From NCBI GenBank assembly GCA_036266155.1, contig DATANR010000263.1:1-24515 (forward strand): DNA of 24,515 bases. The letters run 5' to 3'. This document shows positions 21,081-24,515 of this stretch, in pieces; the stretch's first letter is position 1, and each line of letters starts with the position of its first letter. The stretch comes from SIAJ01 sp036266155. Lineage in GTDB: Bacteria; Planctomycetota; Planctomycetia; Gemmatales; Gemmataceae. The translations under genes were made by a program, and so were the position numbers. Below the pieces are notes generated by a model. The model saw only the letters and a program-made list of their open reading frames with translations. It was not told the DNA's origin and searched no databases.

Positions 21081-24000
21081 ATGACTCGGTATCGCCTGCT
21101 CGTCGACAGTCTCGTTTATCACGGCCGCAGCCATGTGGCCGTGGGCCTCGGGGCGGCTGTCGGGGCGGCCGTACTGGCCGGGGCCTTGCTCGTGGGCGAC
21201 TCATTGCGCGGCAGTCTGCGTGATCGTGCGGACAGCCAACTCAACGGCACCTCTTATTCCATCGTCGGCGGCCGGTTCTTCCGAGCACCACTCGCCGACG
21301 AAATACCGGGCGGTGTGCGTCCAATCATTCTATTGCAGGGCACGGTCGTGGCCGGTGAGCGCCGCGCCGGCCGCGTCACCGTGTTGGCGGTCGACGAGCG
21401 ATTTGGCCTCGGTGAATTCACCCCTGGGGGCCATTCGGCAACCATGTCGTCGACACTCGCCCAAGCGCTCGACGTCAAGTCGGGAACGCCAATCCGCGTC
21501 ACGGTACAGAAAGCATCGGCCGCCCCGCGGTCGTCTGCGTTTGCCAAGCGCGACAGCGAGTCGACGACGCGCGGCCTCGCCCTGACCGTCGATCGCATTC
21601 TCCCGCCCGGCCATCCTGCCGGCGATTTCACTCTGACGCCTGGACCGTCCGCCCCTTTGAATTTGATTGTACCGCTGCGTTTCGTGCAACAGGAGATTGA
21701 GCAACCGGAACGGGTGAACTGTCTGCTCTCTCCGCCGCAACCGTTACAACCCTTACAAGCCGAACTCGACCGTCGCTTGACCCTCGACGATTGGGGCTTG
21801 AAGGTCGGCATTGGCCCCGCACGCAACGCGTACGTCAGCATCGAAAGTCGGCGGCTCATTTTAGAGCCAGCTGCCATCGAGGCCGCTCGTCAGGTCGCCG
21901 AGGAGCAGAAGTGCGACGTTGCTTCGACACTCGTCTACCTCGCCAACGGCATCGCGGCAAATGGCCGGGAGATCCCGTATTCGATCGTGGCCGGCGTCGA
22001 TTCGGCAATGCCCTCCGGGCCGCTGAATCCGGTAGGCATCCCGATCACGGACGATGAAATCGTGCTCGTCGACTGGAAGCAGTCGCCGCTCAAGGTGAAG
22101 CCGGGCGATGCCGTCACGCTGACGTACTTCAAGCCTGAGACCGAGCAGGGGCTCGAAGAAGTTCACCAGACGTTCAAGCTCAAGGCCATCGTGCCTCTCG
22201 AAGGCGCCGCCGCCGATCCGAATCTGGTGCCGGAGGTGCCGGGCCTCACCGATCCGATGATTCGTGGCGGCCAGGCCGTTGAGCGCACGCGGTTGACCGA
22301 CTGGGACCTGCCGTTCGAGATCAAGCGTGGCGCGACCCAGCCGCGCGACGACCAGTACTGGGAACGGTATAAGACGACGCCTAAAGCGTACATTTCGCTG
22401 GCGACCGCACGCAAGTTGTGGGGTACGCGCTTCGGCGACACCACGTCGGTTCGCCTGGCGCCCAGGAACGGCACGGCCGTGAGCGCTTTGCCCGGCATCC
22501 GCGAATCAATGTTGAAGCATCTCGATCCACAACGCGGCGGCTTCGCCTTCGACCCGGTGGCCGAGCGCTTGCACAACGCCGGCCGCGGCAGCACCGATTT
22601 CGGGATGCTCTTCCTCGCGTTCAGCTTCTTCCTCATCGCCGCCGCGTTGATGCTCGTCGGATTGCTCTTTCGCTTGAGCCTCGAACGACGTGCCCGCGAG
22701 TTGGGCCTGTTACGCGCGACGGGGTATCCGCTCAAGACGGTTGGCCGATTGCTACTGCTTGAAGGGTTGATCGTCGCCAGCGTCGGTAGCGCTCTTGGGT
22801 TGTTGGCCGCACTCGGCTACGCGGCGGGCATGCTTTACCTGCTCGCCAAACTTTGGCCGACGCCAGGAGTGGGGTCGTTCCTAACGTTGCATGTGTCCGC
22901 AACGAGTCTCGCGATCGGCTTCGTGGCGTCGGTCGTGATGAGCGAACTGGCCGTCTGGTGGGCGGTAAGGGGCCTGAGCCGAATTGAGCCTTCGCACTTG
23001 CTGAAGGGTGTGACGGGCGACGAGGGACGCACACCCGTTCAATCCAGGTGGGGACCGCGCGTCGTAATTGTTGGGTTGCTCGGCGCTATTGCCCTCATTG
23101 CGATGGGACCGTTCATGCCGCCCGGCGAACCGCAGGCCGGCACGTTCTTCGGCGGCGGATCGCTCTTGCTGACGGCCGGTCTCGCGGCGATCTGGACATG
23201 GCTGAAGCGGCCACGGCGAGCGATGGTGCAGTCGCTCAACCCGCTCGGCGTGCGCAATGCGACGCGCAACCCGACGCGGAGTCTTCTGACGGCCGGCTTG
23301 CTCGCATCGGCTGCTTTTCTACTGGTTGCCGTCGAGTCGTTTCGCCGCGAGCCGGATCGCGATTTCCTTGCAAAAACGGGCGGCAGCGGCGGATTCCCAC
23401 TGTTGGCCGAGACCGATTCCCCGGTCTTTCAAGACTTGACCGGCGAAGGGTCGCTGACCGATATCGAGCGGGCGCTTCAGAAGGCCTACCAGGACGCCGG
23501 CAAGTCGCCTGAGGAACGCGACGCGAAAGTCGAAGGGATTCGCAAGGTGTTCGCATCGACGACCGTCTATTCGTTCCGCGTCCGTGCCGGCGACGATGCG
23601 AGTTGTTTGAACCTCTACCAGGCGACCCGGCCAAAGGTGCTTGGCGTCCCGGACTCGCTCATCGATCGCGGCGGTTTTCAGTTCAGCGACACGCTCGCCA
23701 AGACGCCCGAAGAGAAGGCGAACCCGTGGCTGCTCCTGCGGCAGACGGGCGACACGGTGCCGGCTTTCGTGGAGGAGAACACGGCCATCTGGCAATTGAA
23801 GAAAGGCCTCGGCGACGACATCGAAGTCGCGGATGAAGACGGCCGGCCGATCAAGCTCCGAATCGTTGGATTGCTCAAGGACAGCGTCTTCCAGAGCGAA
23901 GTCGTGATCGGCGATGCGGCTTTCCGCAAAGCGTTCCCGCGAACCGAGGGCCTTGCCTACTTCCTGATCGACGTGGCCCCTGGCGCCGATCCGAAGGCGG

Positions 24001-24470
24001 TGAAACAGACCTTCGAGGAAGCGCTCGGCGCCTACGGCTTGGAAGTGACGCCGACCGCCGACCGCGTGGCGTCGTATCTCGCCGTGCAGAACACCTACCT
24101 GACCACTTTCCAACTCCTCGGCGGCTTTGGCCTGTTGCTCGGCGTTCTCGGCTTGGCGGCGGTGTTGTTGCGCAATGTCTGGGAACGCCGAAGTGAATTG
24201 GCGCTCCTGCGAGCGATGGGCTATCGGCTCGGCACGCTCAATCGGCTCGTGTTCGTCGAAAACGCCCTGCTCTTGTTGCTGGGCTTGGGGGCCGGCGTTG
24301 TGGCCGCGCTGATCGCGGTGGCGCCGCACATGGTCAGCGGCGGATCGATCCCCTGGGGCCGGCTCTCGGCGATGCTCGGTGCCGTTCTTATCGTTGGACT
24401 CGCGGCGGCAGGCGCCGCGGTGATGGCTTCCGTGCGAACGCCAATCGTCCAAGGCCTGCGACGCGAATAG
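21081..24470 (+). CDS. FtsX-type ABC transporter permease (duplicated)
   Basis: An 1129-residue inner-membrane protein with two FtsX/MacB-like permease units. The first has an N-terminal helix (about 18-38), a large extracytoplasmic region and a three-helix FtsX domain, with the cytoplasmic RLSLERRARELGLLRATGY followed by KTVGRLLLLEGL. After a short linker of two helices the second unit repeats the plan. It has a helix in SLLTAGLLASAAFLLVAVE, another extracytoplasmic domain, and a final FtsX domain (about 1011-1117) with NVWERRSELALLRAMGYRLG. Such permeases work with a separate ATPase to move lipoproteins, lipids or small molecules, or to transmit force to periplasmic partners. No ATPase gene lies in the window; it may be just downstream. 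The substrate is unknown. Confidence 0.85.
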   Translation: MTRYRLLVDSLVYHGRSHVAVGLGAAVGAAVLAGALLVGDSLRGSLRDRADSQLNGTSYSIVGGRFFRAPLADEIPGGVRPIILLQGTVVAGERRAGRVTVLAVDERFGLGEFTPGGHSATMSSTLAQALDVKSGTPIRVTVQKASAAPRSSAFAKRDSESTTRGLALTVDRILPPGHPAGDFTLTPGPSAPLNLIVPLRFVQQEIEQPERVNCLLSPPQPLQPLQAELDRRLTLDDWGLKVGIGPARNAYVSIESRRLILEPAAIEAARQVAEEQKCDVASTLVYLANGIAANGREIPYSIVAGVDSAMPSGPLNPVGIPITDDEIVLVDWKQSPLKVKPGDAVTLTYFKPETEQGLEEVHQTFKLKAIVPLEGAAADPNLVPEVPGLTDPMIRGGQAVERTRLTDWDLPFEIKRGATQPRDDQYWERYKTTPKAYISLATARKLWGTRFGDTTSVRLAPRNGTAVSALPGIRESMLKHLDPQRGGFAFDPVAERLHNAGRGSTDFGMLFLAFSFFLIAAALMLVGLLFRLSLERRARELGLLRATGYPLKTVGRLLLLEGLIVASVGSALGLLAALGYAAGMLYLLAKLWPTPGVGSFLTLHVSATSLAIGFVASVVMSELAVWWAVRGLSRIEPSHLLKGVTGDEGRTPVQSRWGPRVVIVGLLGAIALIAMGPFMPPGEPQAGTFFGGGSLLLTAGLAAIWTWLKRPRRAMVQSLNPLGVRNATRNPTRSLLTAGLLASAAFLLVAVESFRREPDRDFLAKTGGSGGFPLLAETDSPVFQDLTGEGSLTDIERALQKAYQDAGKSPEERDAKVEGIRKVFASTTVYSFRVRAGDDASCLNLYQATRPKVLGVPDSLIDRGGFQFSDTLAKTPEEKANPWLLLRQTGDTVPAFVEENTAIWQLKKGLGDDIEVADEDGRPIKLRIVGLLKDSVFQSEVVIGDAAFRKAFPRTEGLAYFLIDVAPGADPKAVKQTFEEALGAYGLEVTPTADRVASYLAVQNTYLTTFQLLGGFGLLLGVLGLAAVLLRNVWERRSELALLRAMGYRLGTLNRLVFVENALLLLLGLGAGVVAALIAVAPHMVSGGSIPWGRLSAMLGAVLIVGLAAAGAAVMASVRTPIVQGLRRE

Positions 24471-24473
24471 AGA

Positions 24474-24512
24474 CCGTTTAGCGGGGACGCCGACGGCGTC
24501 CCCGCTAAACGG
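24474..24512. terminator. Perfect 19-bp palindrome after the permease gene
   Basis: Positions 24474-24492 and 24494-24512 are exact reverse complements around one base. The GC-rich stem begins 4 bases after the permease stop. It could end transcription or mark the same class of intergenic palindromes seen in the ATP synthase operon. There is no T run before the window ends. Confidence 0.5.
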
Positions 24513-24515
24513 GGA

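Noticed and set aside
23319..24452. Minus-strand open frame of 377 codons opposite the permease
   Set aside because: Gln/Arg/His-rich antisense shadow without domain similarity.
1..24515. CRISPR array, rRNA, integrase or transposase genes
   Set aside because: No regularly spaced direct repeats of suitable length and no such coding sequences were seen on either strand.

Overview
The window is high-GC bacterial chromosome, most likely from a planctomycete of the Gemmata/Gemmataceae type. That assignment is inference. It rests on the long insert in ATP synthase alpha, the DUF1569 gene, the many perfect palindromes between genes, and a large TIR-STAND-TPR protein. No rRNA or other marker is present to settle it.

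Layout. Minus strand 3378-79: tRNA-Cys with a clear promoter, then phosphoglucomutase (pgm) and pyruvate kinase (pyk), which overlap by ATGA. Plus strand 3621-12414: a complete F1Fo ATP synthase operon in the order atpZ-like, atpI-like, atpB, atpE, atpF, atpH, atpA, atpG, [antitoxin, broken RelE/ParE toxin, DUF1569], atpD, atpC. The order is classical except for the foreign three-gene block between atpG and atpD. Several gaps in the operon carry a different palindrome or short repeat. Minus strand 13358-12615: a secreted DUF1349/concanavalin-like protein. Minus strand 18891-13575: a compositionally lighter block holding a TIR-STAND-TPR protein, a 'GHGFGH' glycosyltransferase and an inositol-monophosphatase-like enzyme. 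Minus strand 21012-19096: a small secreted protein and threonine synthase. Plus strand 21081-24470: a large duplicated FtsX-type permease, followed by a long palindrome at the window end.

How the genes relate. The first two blocks are core energy metabolism (glucose-phosphate interconversion, the last step of glycolysis, ATP synthesis). The accessory interest lies in the toxin-antitoxin/DUF1569 insertion into the ATP synthase operon and in the TIR-STAND island. The TIR-STAND protein looks like a bacterial NLR-type sensor with an NAD-cleaving or signalling effector domain. It may head a transcript that continues into the glycosyltransferase and phosphatase genes, although no functional link can be shown from sequence.

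No stretch longer than 300 bases lacks a gene. The larger gaps are 3379-3620 (two promoters), 12415-12614 (one hairpin between convergent genes), 13359-13574 (an imperfect hairpin at 13377-13415, no convincing promoter) and 18892-19095 (presumably the leader of the TIR-STAND gene; no clear promoter seen). No CRISPR array, rRNA, integrase or transposase gene was found.
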